Numbered from the stretch's first letter, positions 40,920-55,473 are shown. The stretch is DNA of 64,000 nucleotides from Vespa crabro (GCF_910589235.1 NC_060955.1:12606837-12670836); one strand, 5' to 3'. The notes: generated by a model from the letters alone, not told the origin. Made by a program: numbers and translations.

Positions 40920-43900
40920 TGAAATCTCATTCAAATTCAATTAGTTTATATTCTGTCGACGCATAATAAAGATTACAACAAGAATATATCTTCCTGACTG
41001 TGTGTAAATAGAAGTTTTAACATGAAAATTGTCGAAAAATGAGATCGACAAATGCGAATTTTGTTAAATGCTGAGATAAAATCGTGAACACATTGAAATT
41101 ACTCGTACCACAGCTTCAGAAATGTTTCCAATCAATTCGGACATTGTATTTCTGAAGATCAAACATTTATTTTATCTTGGAATCGACGTTATAACCTTGT
41201 TTCATATTTTATATACGATTATTAGCTCATAAAGAAGTATCATCGAAATACGAAATTTCAAATCTCAATCAATATCAATGCTTTTATATTCTATCGACGC
41301 AGAATATACAAAGGAACAAGAACATAAGTTTGTCACTATGTGTAAATACGAGTTTTAACATGAATATTGTCGAAAATTGAGATCGACACATGCGAATTTC
41401 GTTAATTGCTGAGATTTAATCATGAAAGCATTGAACTAACTCGTACCACAGCTTGAGAATTGTTTCCAATCGATTCGGATATTGTATTTCTGAAGATCAA
41501 ACATCTATTTTATCTAGGAATCGACGTTTTAACCTTGTGTCTTAACGTATATACGTTTTTTCGTTCATAATGGCGTACCATCGAAATACGAAATAATGAA
41601 ATCTCATTCAAATTCAATTAGTTTATATTCTGTCGACGCATAACAAAGATTATTACAAGAATATATCTTCCTGACTGTGTGTAAATAGAAGTTTTCACAT
41701 GAAAATTGTCGAAAAATGAGATCGACAAATGCGAATTTCTTTAATTGCAGAGATGTAATCGTGAAATCATTGAACTTACTCGTACCACAGCTTGAGAAAT
41801 GTTTCCAATCTATTCGGACATTGTATTTCTGAAGATCAAACATCCATTTTATCTTGGAATCGACGTTATAACCGTGTTTCATATTTTATATACGATTATT
41901 AGCTCATAAAGAAGTATCATCGAAATACGAAATTTGAAATCTCAATCAATATCAATGCTTTTATATTCTATCGACGCAGAATATACAATGGAACAAGATC
42001 ATAAGTTTGTCACTATGTGTAAATACGAGTTTCAACATGAATATTGTAGAAAAATGAGATCGACACATGCGAATTTCGTTAATTGCTGAGATTTAATCGT
42101 GAAAGCATTGAACTAACTCGTACCACAGCTTGAGAATAGTTTCCAATCGATTCGGACATTGTATTTCTGAAGATCAAACATCTATTTTATCTTGGAATCG
42201 ACGTTTTAACCTTGTGTCTTAACGTATATACGTTTTTTCGTTCATAATGGCGTACCATCGAAATACGAAATAATGAAATCTCATTCAAATTCAATTAGTT
42301 TATATTCTGTCGACGCATAATAAAGATTACAACAAGAATATATCTTCCTGACTGTGTGTAAATAGAAGTTTTAACATGAAAATTGTCGAAAAATGAGATC
42401 GACAAATGCGAATTTTGTTAAATGCTGAGATAAAATCGTGAACACATTGAAATTACTCGTACCACAGCTTCAGAAATGTTTCCAATCAATTCGGACATTG
42501 TATTTCTGAAGATCAAACATTTATTTTATCTTGGAATCGACGTTATAACCTTGTTTCATATTTTATATACGATTATTAGCTCATAAAGAAGTATCATCGA
42601 AATACGAAATTTCAAATCTCAATCAATATCAATGCTTTTATATTCTATCGACGCAGAATATACAAAGGAACAAGAACATAAGTTTGTCACTATGTGTAAA
42701 TACGAGTTTTAACATGAATATTGTCGAAAATTGAGATCGACACATGCGAATTTCGTTAATTGCTGAGATTTAATCGTGAAAGCATTGAACTAACTCGTAC
42801 CACAGCTTGAGAATTGTTTCCAATCGATTCGGACATTGTATTTCTGAAGATCAAACATCTATTTTATCTTGGAATCGACGTTTTAACCTTGTGTCTTAAC
42901 GTATATACGTTTTTTCGTTCATAATGGCGTACCATCGAAATACGAAATAATGAAATCTCATTCAAATTCAATTAGTTTATATTCTGTCGACGCATAACAA
43001 AGATTATTACAAGAATATATCTTCCTGACTGTGTGTAAATAGAAGTTTTCACATGAAAATTGTCGAAAAATGAGATCGACAAATGCGAATTTCTTTAATT
43101 GCAGAGATGTAATCGTGAAATCATTGAACTTACTCGTACCACAGCTTGAGAAATGTTTCCAATCTATTCGGACATTGTATTTCTGAAGATCAAACATCCA
43201 TTTTATCTTGGAATCGACGTTATAACCGTGTTTCATATTTTATATACGATTATTAGCTCATAAAGAAGTATCATCGAAATACGAAATTTGAAATCTCAAT
43301 CAATATCAATGCTTTTATATTCTATCGACGCAGAATATACAATGGAACAAGATCATAAGTTTGTCACTATGTGTAAATACGAGTTTCAACATGAATATTG
43401 TAGAAAAATGAGATCGACACATGCGAATTTCGTTAATTGCTGAGATTTAATCGTGAAAGCATTGAACTAACTCGTACCACAGCTTGAGAATTGTTTCCAA
43501 TCGATTCGGACATTGTATTTCTGAAGATCAAACATCTATTTTATCTTGGAATCGACGTTTTAACCTTGTGTCTTAACGTATATACGTTTTTTCGTTCATA
43601 ATGGCGTACCATCGAAATACGAAATAACGAAATCTCATTCAAATTCAATTAGTTTATATTCTGTCGACGCATAACAAAGATTATTACAAGAATATATCTT
43701 CCTGACTGTGTGTAAATAGAAGTTTTCACATGAAAATTGTCGAAAAATGAGATCGACAAATGCGAATTTCTTTAATTGCAGAGATGTAATCGTGAAATCA
43801 TTGAACTTACTCGTACCACAGCTTGAGAAATGTTTCCAATCTATTCGGACATTGTATTTCTGAAGATCAAACATCCATTATATCTTGGAATCGACGTTAT

Positions 43901-44304
43901 AACCGTGTTTCATATTTTATATACGATTATTAGCTCATAAAGAAGTATCATCGAAATACGAAATTTGAAATCTCAATCAATATCAATGCTTTTATATTCT
44001 ATCGACGCAGAATATACAATGGAACAAGATCATAAGTTTGTCACTATGTGTAAATACGAGTTTCAACATGAATATTGTAGAAAAATGAGATCGACACATG
44101 CGAATTTCGTTAATTGCTGAGATTTAATCGTGAAAGCATTGAACTAACTCGTACCACAGCTTGAGAATTGTTTCCAATCGATTCGGACATTGTATTTCTG
44201 AAGATCAAACATCTATTTTATCTTGGAATCGACGTTTTAACCTTGTGTCTTAACGTATATACGTTTTTTCGTTCATAATGGCGTACCATCGAAATACGAA
44301 ATAA
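40920..44304 (+). repeat. Ten-monomer super-unit, copy 2 (3385 bp)
   Basis: The order is C-D (40920), A2-B (41597), C-D (42274), A2-B (42951), A2-B (43628), identical in order to 37535-40919. The variant taatcatga lies at 38032 and 41417, and gagaatagt at 38747 and 42132, each 3385 bp apart. The last A2 has its own changes: taacgaaat at its start and ccattatatc. Confidence 0.93.
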
Positions 44305-44981
44305 TGAAATCTCATTCAAATTCAATTAGTTTATATTCTGTCGACGCATAACAAAGATTATTACAAGAATATATCTTCCTGACTGTGTGTAAATAGAAGT
44401 TTTCACATGAAAATTGTCGAAAAATGAGATCGACAAATGCGAATTTCTTTAATTGCAGAGATGTAATCGTGAAATCATTGAACTTACTCGTACCACAGCT
44501 TGAGAAATGTTTCCAATCTATTCGGACATTGTATTTCTGAAGATCAAACATCCATTTTATCTTGGAATCGACGTTATAACCGTGTTTCATATTTTATATA
44601 CGATTATTAGCTCATAAAGAAGTATCATCGAAATACGAAATTTGAAATCTCAATCAATATCAATGCTTTTATATTCTATCGACGCAGAATATACAATGGA
44701 ACAAGATCATAAGTTTGTCACTATGTGTAAATACGAGTTTCAACATGAATATTGTAGAAAAATGAGATCGACACATGCGAATTTCGTTAATTGCTGAGAT
44801 TTAATCGTGAAAGCATTGAACTAACTCGTACCACAGCTTGAGAATTGTTTCCAATCGATTCGGACATTGTATTTCTGAAGATCAAACATCTATTTTATCT
44901 TGGAATCGACGTTTTAACCTTGTGTCTTAACGTATATACGTTTTTTCGTTCATAATGGCGTACCATCGAAATACGAAATAA
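44305..44981 (+). repeat. Extra A2-B dimer between super-units
   Basis: A single A2-B dimer of normal sequence lies between the second and third copies of the ten-monomer order. It makes the A2-B run here three dimers long (42951, 43628, 44305) instead of two. The simplest reading is a one-dimer duplication. Confidence 0.85.
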
Positions 44982-47900
44982 TGAAATCTCATTCAAATTC
45001 AATTAGTTTATATTCTGTCGACGCATAATAAAGATTACAACAAGAATATATCTTCCTGACTGTGTGTAAATAGAAGTTTTAACATGAAAATTGTCGAAAA
45101 ATGAGATCGACAAATGCGAATTTTGTTAAATGCTGAGATAAAATCGTGAACACATTGAAATTACTCGTACCACAGCTTCAGAAATGTTTCCAATCAATTC
45201 GGACATTGTATTTCTGAAGATCAAACATTTATTTTATCTTGGAATCGACGTTATAACCTTGTTTCATGTTTTATATACGATTATTAGCTCATAAAGAAGT
45301 ATCATCGAAATACGAAATTTCAAATCTCAATCAATATCAATGCTTTTATATTCTATCGACGCAGAATATACAAAGGAACAAGAACATAAGTTTGTCACTA
45401 TGTGTAAATACGAGTTTTAACATGAATATTGTCGAAAATTGAGATCGACACATGCGAATTTCGTTAATTGCTGAGATTTAATCGTGAAAGCATTGAACTA
45501 ACTCGTACCACAGCTTGAGAATTGTTTCCAATCGATTCGGACATTGTATTTCTGAAGATCAAACATCTATTTTATCTTGGAATCGACGTTTTAACCTTGT
45601 GTCTTAACGTATATACGTTTTTTCGTTCATAATGGCGTACCATCGAAATACGAAATAATGAAATCTCATTCAAATTCAATTAGTTTATATTCTGTCGACG
45701 CATAACAAAGATTATTACAAGAATATATCTTCCTGACTGTGTGTAAATAGAAGTTTTCACATGAAAATTGTCGAAAAATGAGATCGACAAATGCGAATTT
45801 CTTTAATTGCAGAGATGTAATCGTGAAATCATTGAACTTACTCGTACCACAGCTTGAGAAATGTTTCCAATCTATTCGGACATTGTATTTCTGAAGATCA
45901 AACATCCATTTTATCTTGGAATCGACGTTATAACCGTGTTTCATATTTTATATACGATTATTAGCTCATAAAGAAGTATCATCGAAATACGAAATTTGAA
46001 ATCTCAATCAATATCAATGCTTTTATATTCTATCGACGCAGAATATACAATGGAACAAGATCATAAGTTTGTCACTATGTGTAAATACGAGTTTCAACAT
46101 GAATATTGTAGAAAAATGAGATCGACACATGCGAATTTCGTTAATTGCTGAGATTTAATCGTGAAAGCATTGAACTAACTCGTACCACAGCTTGAGAATT
46201 GTTTCCAATCGATTCGGACATTGTATTTCTGAAGATCAAACATCTATTTTATCTTGGAATCGACGTTTTAACCTTGTGTCTTAACGTATATACGTTTTTT
46301 CGTTCATAATGGCGTACCATCGAAATACGAAATAATGAAATCTCATTCAAATTCAATTAGTTTATATTCTGTCGACGCATAATAAAGATTACAACAAGAA
46401 TATATCTTCCTGACTGTGTGTAAATAGAAGTTTTAACATGAAAATTGTCGAAAAATGAGATCGACAAATGCGAATTTTGTTAAATGCTGAGATAAAATCG
46501 TGAACACATTGAAATTACTCGTACCACAGCTTCAGAAATGTTTCCAATCAATTCGGACATTGTATTTCTGAAGATCAAACATTTATTTTATCTTGGAATC
46601 GACGTTATAACCTTGTTTCATATTTTATATACGATTATTAGCTCATAAAGAAGTATCATCGAAATACGAAATTTCAAATCTCAATCAATATCAATGCTTT
46701 TATATTCTATCGACGCAGAATATACAAAGGAACAAGAACATAAGTTTGTCACTATGTGTAAATACGAGTTTTAACATGAATATTGTCGAAAATTGAGATC
46801 GACACATGCGAATTTCGTTAATTGCTGAGATTTAATCGTGAAAGCATTGAACTAACTCGTACCACAGCTTGAGAATTGTTTCCAATCGATTCGGACATTG
46901 TATTTCTGAAGATCAAACATCTATTTTATCTTGGAATCGACGTTTTAACCTTGTGTCTTAACGTATATACGTTTTTTCGTTCATAATGGCGTACCATCGA
47001 AATACGAAATAATGAAATCTCATTCAAATTCAATTAGTTTATATTCTGTCGACGCATAACAAAGATTATTACAAGAATATATCTTCCTGACTGTGTGTAA
47101 ATAGAAGTTTTCACATGAAAATTGTCGAAAAATGAGATCGACAAATGCGAATTTCTTTAATTGCAGAGATGTAATCGTGAAATCATTGAACTTACTCGTA
47201 CCACAGCTTGAGAAATGTTTCCAATCTATGCGGACATTGTATTTCTGAAGATCAAACATCCATTTTATCTTGGAATCGACGTTATAACCGTGTTTCATAT
47301 TTTATATACGATTATTAGCTCATAAAGAAGTATCATCGAAATACGAAATTTGAAATCTCAATCAATATCAATGCTTTTATATTCTATCGACGCAGAATAT
47401 ACAATGGAACAAGATCATAAGTTTGTCACTATGTGTAAATACGAGTTTCAACATGAATATTGTAGAAAAATGAGATCGACACATGCGAATTTCGTTAATT
47501 GCTGAGATTTAATCGTGAAAGCATTGAACTAACTCGTACCACAGCTTGAGAATTGTTTCCAATCGATTCGGACATTGTATTTCTGAAGATCAAACATCTA
47601 TTTTATCTTGGAATCGACGTTTTAACCTTGTGTCTTAACGTATATACGTTTTTTCGTTCATAATGGCGTACCATCGAAATACGAAATAATGAAATCTCAT
47701 TCAAATTCAATTAGTTTATATTCTGTCGACGCATAACAAAGATTATTACAAGAATATATCTTCCTGACTGTGTGTAAATAGAAGTTTTCACATGAAAATT
47801 GTCGAAAAATGAGATCGACAAATGCGAATTTCTTTAATTGCAGAGATGTAATCGTGAAATCATTGAACTTACTCGTACCACAGCTTGAGAAATGTTTCCA

Positions 47901-48366
47901 ATCTATTCGGACATTGTATTTCTGAAGATCAAACATCCATTTTATCTTGGAATCGACGTTATAACCGTGTTTCATATTTTATATACGATTATTAGCTCAT
48001 AAAGAAGTATCATCGAAATACGAAATTTGAAATCTCAATCAATATCAATGCTTTTATATTCTATCGACGCAGAATATACAATGGAACAAGATCATAAGTT
48101 TGTCACTATGTGTAAATACGAGTTTCAACATGAATATTGTAGAAAAATGAGATCGACACATGCGAATTTCGTTAATTGCTGAGATTTAATCGTGAAAGCA
48201 TTGAACTAACTCGTACCACAGCTTGAGAATTGTTTCCAATCGATTCGGACATTGTATTTCTGAAGATCAAACATCTATTTTATCTTGGAATCGACGTTTT
48301 AACCTTGTGTCTTAACGTATATACGTTTTTTCGTTCATAATGGCGTACCATCGAAATACGAAATAA
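44982..48366 (+). repeat. Ten-monomer super-unit, copy 3 (same order, fewer shared variants)
   Basis: The order C-D (44982), A2-B (45659), C-D (46336), A2-B (47013), A2-B (47690) matches copies 1 and 2 over 3385 bp. It lacks the private taatcatga and gagaatagt variants, so it branched before those arose or lost them. It has its own variants: catgtttta in the first C and ctatgcgg in the A2 at 47013. Confidence 0.85.
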
Positions 48367-50736
48367 TGAAATCTCATTCAAATTCAATTAGTTTATATTC
48401 TGTCGACGCATAATAAAGATTACAACAAGAATATATCTTCCTGACTGTGTGTAAATAGCAGTTTTAACATGAAAATTGTCGAAAAATGAGATCGACAAAT
48501 GCGAATTTTGTTAAATGCTGAGATAAAATCGTGAACACATTGAAATTACTCGTACCACAGCTTCAGAAATGTTTCCAATCAATTCGGACATTGTATTTCT
48601 GAAGATCAAACATTTATTTTATCTTGGAATCGACGTTATAACCTTGTTTCATATTTTATATACGATTATTAGCTCATAAAGAAGTATCATCGAAATACGA
48701 AATTTCAAATCTCAATCAATATCAATGCTTTTATATTCTATCGACGCAGAATATACAAAGGAACAAGAACATAAGTTTGTCACTATGTGTAAATACGAGT
48801 TTTAACATGAATATTGTCGAAAATTGAGATCGACACATGCGAATTTCGTTAATTGCTGAGATTTAATCGTGAAAGCATTGAACTAACTCGTACCACAGCT
48901 TGAGAATTGTTTCCAATCGATTCGGACATTGTATTTCTGAAGATCAAACATCTATTTTATCTTGGAATCGACGTTTTAACCTTGTGTCTTAACGTATATA
49001 CGTTTTTTCGTTCATAATGGCGTACCATCGAAATACGAAATAATGAAATCTCATTCAAATTCAATTAGTTTATATTCTGTCGACGCATAACAAAGATTAT
49101 TACAAGAATATATCTTCCTGACTGTGTGTAAATAGAAGTTTTCACATGAAAATTGTCGAAAAATGAGATCGACAAATGCGAATTTCTTTAATTGCAGAGA
49201 TGTAATCGTGAAATCATTGAACTTACTCGTACCACAGCTTGAGAAATGTTTCCAATCTATTCGGACATTGTATTTCTGAAGATCAAACATCCATTTTATC
49301 TTGGAATCGACGTTATAACCGTGTTTCATATTTTATATACGATTATTAGCTCATAAAGAAGTATCATCGAAATACGAAATTTGAAATCTCAATCAATATC
49401 AATGCTTTTATATTCTATCGACGCAGAATATACAATGGAACAAGATCATAAGTTTGTCACTATGTGTAAATACGAGTTTCAACATGAATATTGTAGAAAA
49501 ATGAGATCGACACATGCGAATTTCGTTAATTGCTGAGATTTAATCGTGAAAGCATTGAACTAACTCGTACCACAGCTTGAGAATTGTTTCCAATCGATTC
49601 GGACATTGTATTTCTGAAGATCAAACATCTATTTTATCTTGGAATCGACGTTTTAACCTTGTGTCTTAACGTATATACGTTTTTTCGTTCATAATGGCGT
49701 ACCATCGAAATACGAAATAATGAAATCTCATTCAAATTCAATTAGTTTATATTCTGTCGACGCATAACAAAGATTATTACAAGAATATATCTTCCTGACT
49801 GTGTGTAAATAGAAGTTTTCACATGAAAATTGTCGAAAAATGAGATCGACAAATGCGAATTTCTTTAATTGCAGAGATGTAATCGTGAAATCATTGAACT
49901 TACTCGTACCACAGCTTGAGAAATGTTTCCAATCTATTCGGACATTGTATTTCTGAAGATCAAACATCCATTTTATCTTGGAATCGACGTTATAACCGTG
50001 TTTCATATTTTATATACGATTATTAGCTCATAAAGAAGTATCATCGAAATACGAAATTTGAAATCTCAATCAATATCAATGCTTTTATATTCTATCGACG
50101 CAGAATATACAATGGAACAAGATCATAAGTTTGTCACTATGTGTAAATACGAGTTTCAACATGAATATTGTAGAAAAATGAGATCGACACATGCGAATTT
50201 CGTTAATTGCTGAGATTTAATCGTGAAAGCATTGAACTAACTCGTACCACAGCTTGAGAATTGTTTCCAATCGATTCGGACATTGTATTTCTGAAGATCA
50301 AACATCTATTTTATCTTGGAATCGACGTTTTAACCTTGTGTCTTAACGTATATACGTTTTTTCGTTCATAATGGCGTACCATCGAAATACGAAATAATGA
50401 AATCTCATTCAAATTCAATTAGTTTATATTCTGTCGACGCATAATAAAGATTACAACAAGAATATATCTTCCTGACTGTGTGTAAATAGAAGTTTTAACA
50501 TGAAAATTGTCGAAAAATGAGATCGACAAATGCGAATTTTGTTAAATGCTGAGATAAAATCGTGAACACATTGAAATTACTCGTACCACAGCTTCAGAAA
50601 TGTTTCCAATCAATTCGGACATTGTATTTCTGAAGATCAAACATCTATTTTATCTTGGAATCGACGTTTTAACCTTGTGTCTTAACGTATATACGTTTTT
50701 TCGTTCATAATGGCGTACCATCGAAATACGAAATAA
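48367..50736 (+). repeat. Dimers ending in a C/B hybrid
   Basis: C-D at 48367 (with tagcagtttt), A2-B at 49044, A2-B at 49721, then a lone 339 bp C/B hybrid at 50398. The ten-monomer order is not continued after the first A2-B. The lone hybrid shifts the dimer phase by one monomer and precedes the A2 at 50737. Confidence 0.9.
50398..50736 (+). repeat. Hybrid monomer: C head, B/D tail
   Basis: It follows C through gataaaatcg, cttcagaaatg and caattcgg, then reads catctatttt, gttttaaccttgtgtc and the palindrome tail of B or D. The switch interval is the same invariant stretch as in the B-head/C-tail hybrid at 18583. This hybrid therefore has the reciprocal arrangement. Confidence 0.92.
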
Positions 50737-53700
50737 TGAAATCTCATTCAAATTCAATTAGTTTATATTCTGTCGACGCATAACAAAGATTATTACAAGA
50801 ATATATCTTCCTGACTGTGTGTAAATAGAAGTTTTCACATGAAAATTGTCGAAAAATGAGATCGACAAATGCGAATTTCTTTAATTGCAGAGATGTAATC
50901 GTGAAATCATTGAACTTACTCGTACCACAGCTTGAGAAATGTTTCCAATCTATTCGGACATTGTATTTCTGAAGATCAAACATCCATTTTATCTTGGAAT
51001 CGACGTTATAACCGTGTTTCATATTTTATATACGATTATTAGCTCATAAAGAAGTATCATCGAAATACGAAATTTGAAATCTCAATCAATATCAATGCTT
51101 TTATATTCTATCGACGCAGAATATACAATGGAACAAGAACATAAGTTTGTCACTATGTGTAAATACGAGTTTTAACATGATTATTGTCGAAAATTGAGAT
51201 CGACACATGCGAATTTCTTTAATTGCAGAGATGTAATCGTGAAATCATTGAACTTACTCGTACCACAGCTTGAGAAATGTTTCCAATCTATTCGGACATT
51301 GTATTTCTGAAGATCAAACATCCATTTTATCTTGGAATCGACGTTATAACCTTGTTTCATATTTTATATACGATTATTAGCTCATAAAGAAGTATCATCG
51401 AAATACGAAATTTGAAATCTCAATCTATATCAATGCTTTTATATTCTATCGACGCAGAATATACAAAGGAACAAGATCATAAGTTTGTCACTATGTGTAA
51501 ATACGAGTTTCAACATGAATATTGTAGAAAAATGAGATCGACACATGCGAATTTCGTTAATTGCTGAGATTTAATCGTGAAAACATTGAACTAACTCGTA
51601 CCACAGCTTGAGAATTGTTTCCAATCGATTCGGACATTGTATTTCTGAAGATCAAACATCTATTTTATCTTGGAATCGACGTTTTAACCTTGTGTCTTAA
51701 CGTATATACGTTTTTTCGTTCATAATGGCGTACCATCGAAATACGAAATAATGAAATCTCATTCAAATTCAATTAGTTTATATTCTGTCGACGCATAATA
51801 AAGATTACAACAAGAATATATCTACCTGACTGTGTGTAAATAGAAGTTTTCACATGAAAATTGTCGAAAAATGAGATCGACAAATGCGAATTTTGTTAAA
51901 TGTTGAGATAAAATCGTGAACACATTGAAATTACTCGTACCACAGCTTCAGAAATGTTTCCAATCTATTCGGACATTGTATTTCTGAAGATCAAACATTT
52001 ATTTTATCTTGGAATCGACGTTATAACCTTGTTTCATATGTTATATACGATTATTAGCTCATAAAGAAGTATCATCGAAATACGAAATTTGAAATCTCAA
52101 TCAATATCAATGCTATTATATTCTGTCGACGCAGAATACACAATGGAACAAGAACATAAGTTTGTCACTATGTGTAAATACGAGTTTCAACATGAATATT
52201 GTAGAAAAATGAGATCGACACATGCGAATTTCGTTAATTGCAGAGATGTAATCGTGAAATCATTGAACTAACTCGTACCACAGCTTGAGAAATGTTTCCA
52301 ATCGATTCGGACATTGTATTTCTGAAGATCAAACATCTATTTTATCTTGGAATCGACGTTTTAACCTTGTGTCTTAACGTATATACGTTTTTTCGTTCAT
52401 AATGGCGTACCATCGAAATACGAAATAATGAAATCTCATTCAAATTCAATTAGTTTATATTCTGTCGACGCATAACAAAGATTATTACAAGAATATATCT
52501 TCCTGACTGTGTGTAAATAGAAGTTTTCACATGAAAATTGTCGAAAAATGAGATCGACAAATGCGAATTTCTTTAATTGCAGAGATGTAATCGTGAAATC
52601 ATTTAACTTACTCGTACCACAGCTTGAGAAATGTTTCCAATCTATTCGGACATTGTATTTCTGAAGATCAAACATCCATTTTATCTTGGAATCGACGTTA
52701 TAACCGTGTTTCATATTTTATATACGATTATTAGCTCATAAAGAAGTATCATCGAAATACGAAATTTGAAATCTCAATCAATATCAATGCTTTTATATTC
52801 TATCGACGCAGAATATACAATGGAACAAGACCATAAATTTGTCACTATGTGTAAATACGAGTTTCAACATGAATATTGTAGAAAAATGAGATCGACACAT
52901 GCGAATTTCGTTAATTGCTGAGATTTAATCGTGAAAGCATTGAACTAACTCGTACCACAGCTTGAGAATTGTTTCCAATCGATTCGGACATTGTATTTCT
53001 GAAGATCAAACATCTATTTTATCTTGGAATCGACGTTTTAACCTTGTGTCTTAACGTATATACGTTTTTTCGTTCATAATGGCGTACCATCGAAATACGA
53101 AATAATGAAATCTCATTCAAATTCAATTAGTTTATATTCTGTCGACGCATAATAAAGATTACAACAAGAATATATCTTCCTGACTGTGTGTAAATAGAAG
53201 TTTTCACATGAAAATTGTCGAAAAATGAGATCGACAAATGCGAATTTCTTTAATTGCAGAGATGTAATCGTGAAATCATTTAACTTACTCGTACCACAGC
53301 TTGAGAAATGTTTCCAATCTATTCGGACATTGTATTTCTGAAGATCAAACATCCATTTTATCTTGGAATCGACGTTATAACCGTGTTTCATATTTTATAT
53401 ACGATTATTAGCTCATAAAGAAGTATCATCGAAATACGAAATTTGAAATCTCAATCAATATCAATGCTTTTATATTCTATCGACGCAGAATATACAATGG
53501 AACAAGATCATAAATTTGTCACTATGTGTAAATACGAGTTTCAACATGAATATTGTAGAAAAATGAGATCGACACATGCGAATTTCGTTAATTGCTGAGA
53601 TTTAATCGTGAAAGCATTGAACTAACTCGTACCACAGCTTGAGAATTGTTTCCAATCGATTCGGACATTGTATTTCTGAAGATCAAACATCTATTTTATC

Positions 53701-54797
53701 TTGGAATCGACGTTTTAACCTTGTGTCTTAACGTATATACGATTTTTCGTTCATAATGGCGTACCATCGAAATACGAAATAATGAAATCTCATTCAAATT
53801 CAATTAGTTTATATTCTGTCGACGCATAATAAAGATTACAACAAGAATATATCTTCCTGACTGTGTGAAAATAGAAGTTTTCACATGAAAATTGTCGAAA
53901 AATGAGATCGACAAATGCGAATTTCTTTAATTGCAGAGATGTAATCGTGAAATCATTGAACTTACTCGTACCACAGCTTGAGAAATGTTTCCAATCTATT
54001 CGGACATTGTATTTCTGAAGATCAAACATTTATTTTATCTTGGAATCGACGTTATAACCTTGTTTCATATTTTATATACGATTATTAGCTCATAAAGAAG
54101 TATCATCGAAATACGAAATTTCAAATCTCAATCAATATCAATGCTTTTATATTCTATCGACGCAGAATATACAATGGAACAAGAACATAAGTTTGTCACT
54201 ATGTGTAAATACGAGTTTTAACATGATTATTGTCGAAAATTGAGATCGACACATGCGAATTTCTTTAATTGCAGAGATGTAATCGTGAAATCATTGAACT
54301 TACTCGTACTACAGCTTGAGAAATGTTTCCAATCTATTCGGACATTGTATTTCTGAAGATCAAACATCCATTTTATCTTGGAATCGACGTTATAACCTTG
54401 TTTCATATTTTATATACGATTATTAGCTCATAAAGAAGTATCATCGAAATACGAATTTTGAAATCTCAATCTATAACAATGCTTTTATATTCTATCGACG
54501 CAGAATATACAAAGGAACAAGATCATAAGTTTGTCACTATGTGTAAATACGAGTTTCAACATGAATATTGTAGAAAAATGAGATCGACACATGCGAATTT
54601 CGTTAATTGCTGAGATTTAATCGTGAAAACATTGAACTAACTCGTACCACAGCTTGAGAATTGTTTCCAATCGATTCGGACATTGTATTTCTGAAGATCA
54701 AACATCTATTTGATCTTGGAATCGACGTTTTAACCTTGTGTCTTAACGTATATACGTTTTTTCGTTCATAATGGCGTACCATCGAAATACGAAATAA
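50737..54797 (+). repeat. Complex segment, third copy (dispersed)
   Basis: Monomer order: A2 50737, F body with B-like start 51075, G 51413, C 51752, E/B 52090, A2 52429, B 52767, A1 53106, B 53444, A/C hybrid 53783, F 54121, G 54459. From 51752 it matches 23660-26705 of copy 1 and 32120-34488 of copy 2, including ctacctgactg, aaatgttgag and catttaacttact. Matching positions are 19632 bp from copy 2. The left junction lies in the first ~70 bp of the monomer at 51075, which starts tgaaatctc and then reads gaacaagaacat as F. The B at 53444 has tatacgattttt, breaking its palindrome. Confidence 0.88.
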
Positions 54798-55135
54798 TGA
54801 AATCTCATTCAAATTCAATTAGTTTATATTCTGTCGACGCATAATAAAGATTACAACAAGAATATATCTTCCTGACTGTGTGTAAATAGAAGTTTTCACA
54901 TGAAAATTGTCGAAAAATGAGATCGACAAATGCGAATTTTGTTAAATGCTGAGATAAAATCGTGAACACATTGAAATTACTCGTACCACAGCTTCAGAAA
55001 TGTTTCCAATCTATTCGGACATTGTATTTCTGAAGATCAAACATTTATTTTATCTTGGAATCGACGTTATAACCTTGTTTCATATGTTATATACGATTAT
55101 TAGCTCATAAAGAAGTATCATCGAAATACGAAATT

Positions 55136-55473
55136 TGAAATCTCAATCAATATCAATGCTATTATATTCTGTCGACGCAGAATACACAATGGAACAAGAA
55201 CATAAGTTTGTCACTATGTGTAAATACGAGTTTCAACATGAATATTGTAGAAAAATGAGATCGACACATGCGAATTTAGTTAATTGCAGAGATGTAATCG
55301 TGAAATCATTGAACTTACTCGTACCACAGCTTCAGAAATGTTTCCAATCTATTCGGACATTGTATTTCTGAAGATCAAACATTTATTTTATCTTGGAATC
55401 GACGTTATAACCTTGTTTCATATTTTATATACGATTATTAGCTCATAAAGAAGTATCATCGAAATACGAAATT
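55136..55473 (+). repeat. Reference monomer E (338 bp)
   Basis: Type E begins tgaaatctcaatcaatatc like B but has atgctattatattctg, a SalI site gtcgac and gaatacacaatgg. Its middle is A-like (gcagagatgtaatcg) and its later part C-like (cttcagaaatg, catttatttt, ttataaccttg). E therefore looks like a mosaic of B-like, A-like and C-like parts. It leaves a 78-codon plus-strand frame that starts at TTG; the first ATG is codon 8. Copies lie at 28059, 35166, 55136, 57504, 58857, 60210, 61563 and 62916. Versions with a B-like tail lie at 23998, 31781, 32458 and 52090. Confidence 0.88.

Noticed and set aside
54603..54818. 71-codon minus-strand frame across a G/C monomer junction
   Set aside because: It exists in this copy only because of one variant (atttgatcttgg) and is not conserved in sister G monomers.
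55135..55371. Recurring 60- or 78-codon plus-strand frame in E monomers
   Set aside because: It starts at TTG, is found only in E monomers, and its presence follows the tetramer copies. The related B, D and G monomers carry stops in the same frame. It overlaps the strand opposite to the A-type frame, which is typical of chance frames in a repeat. No known family was recognised.
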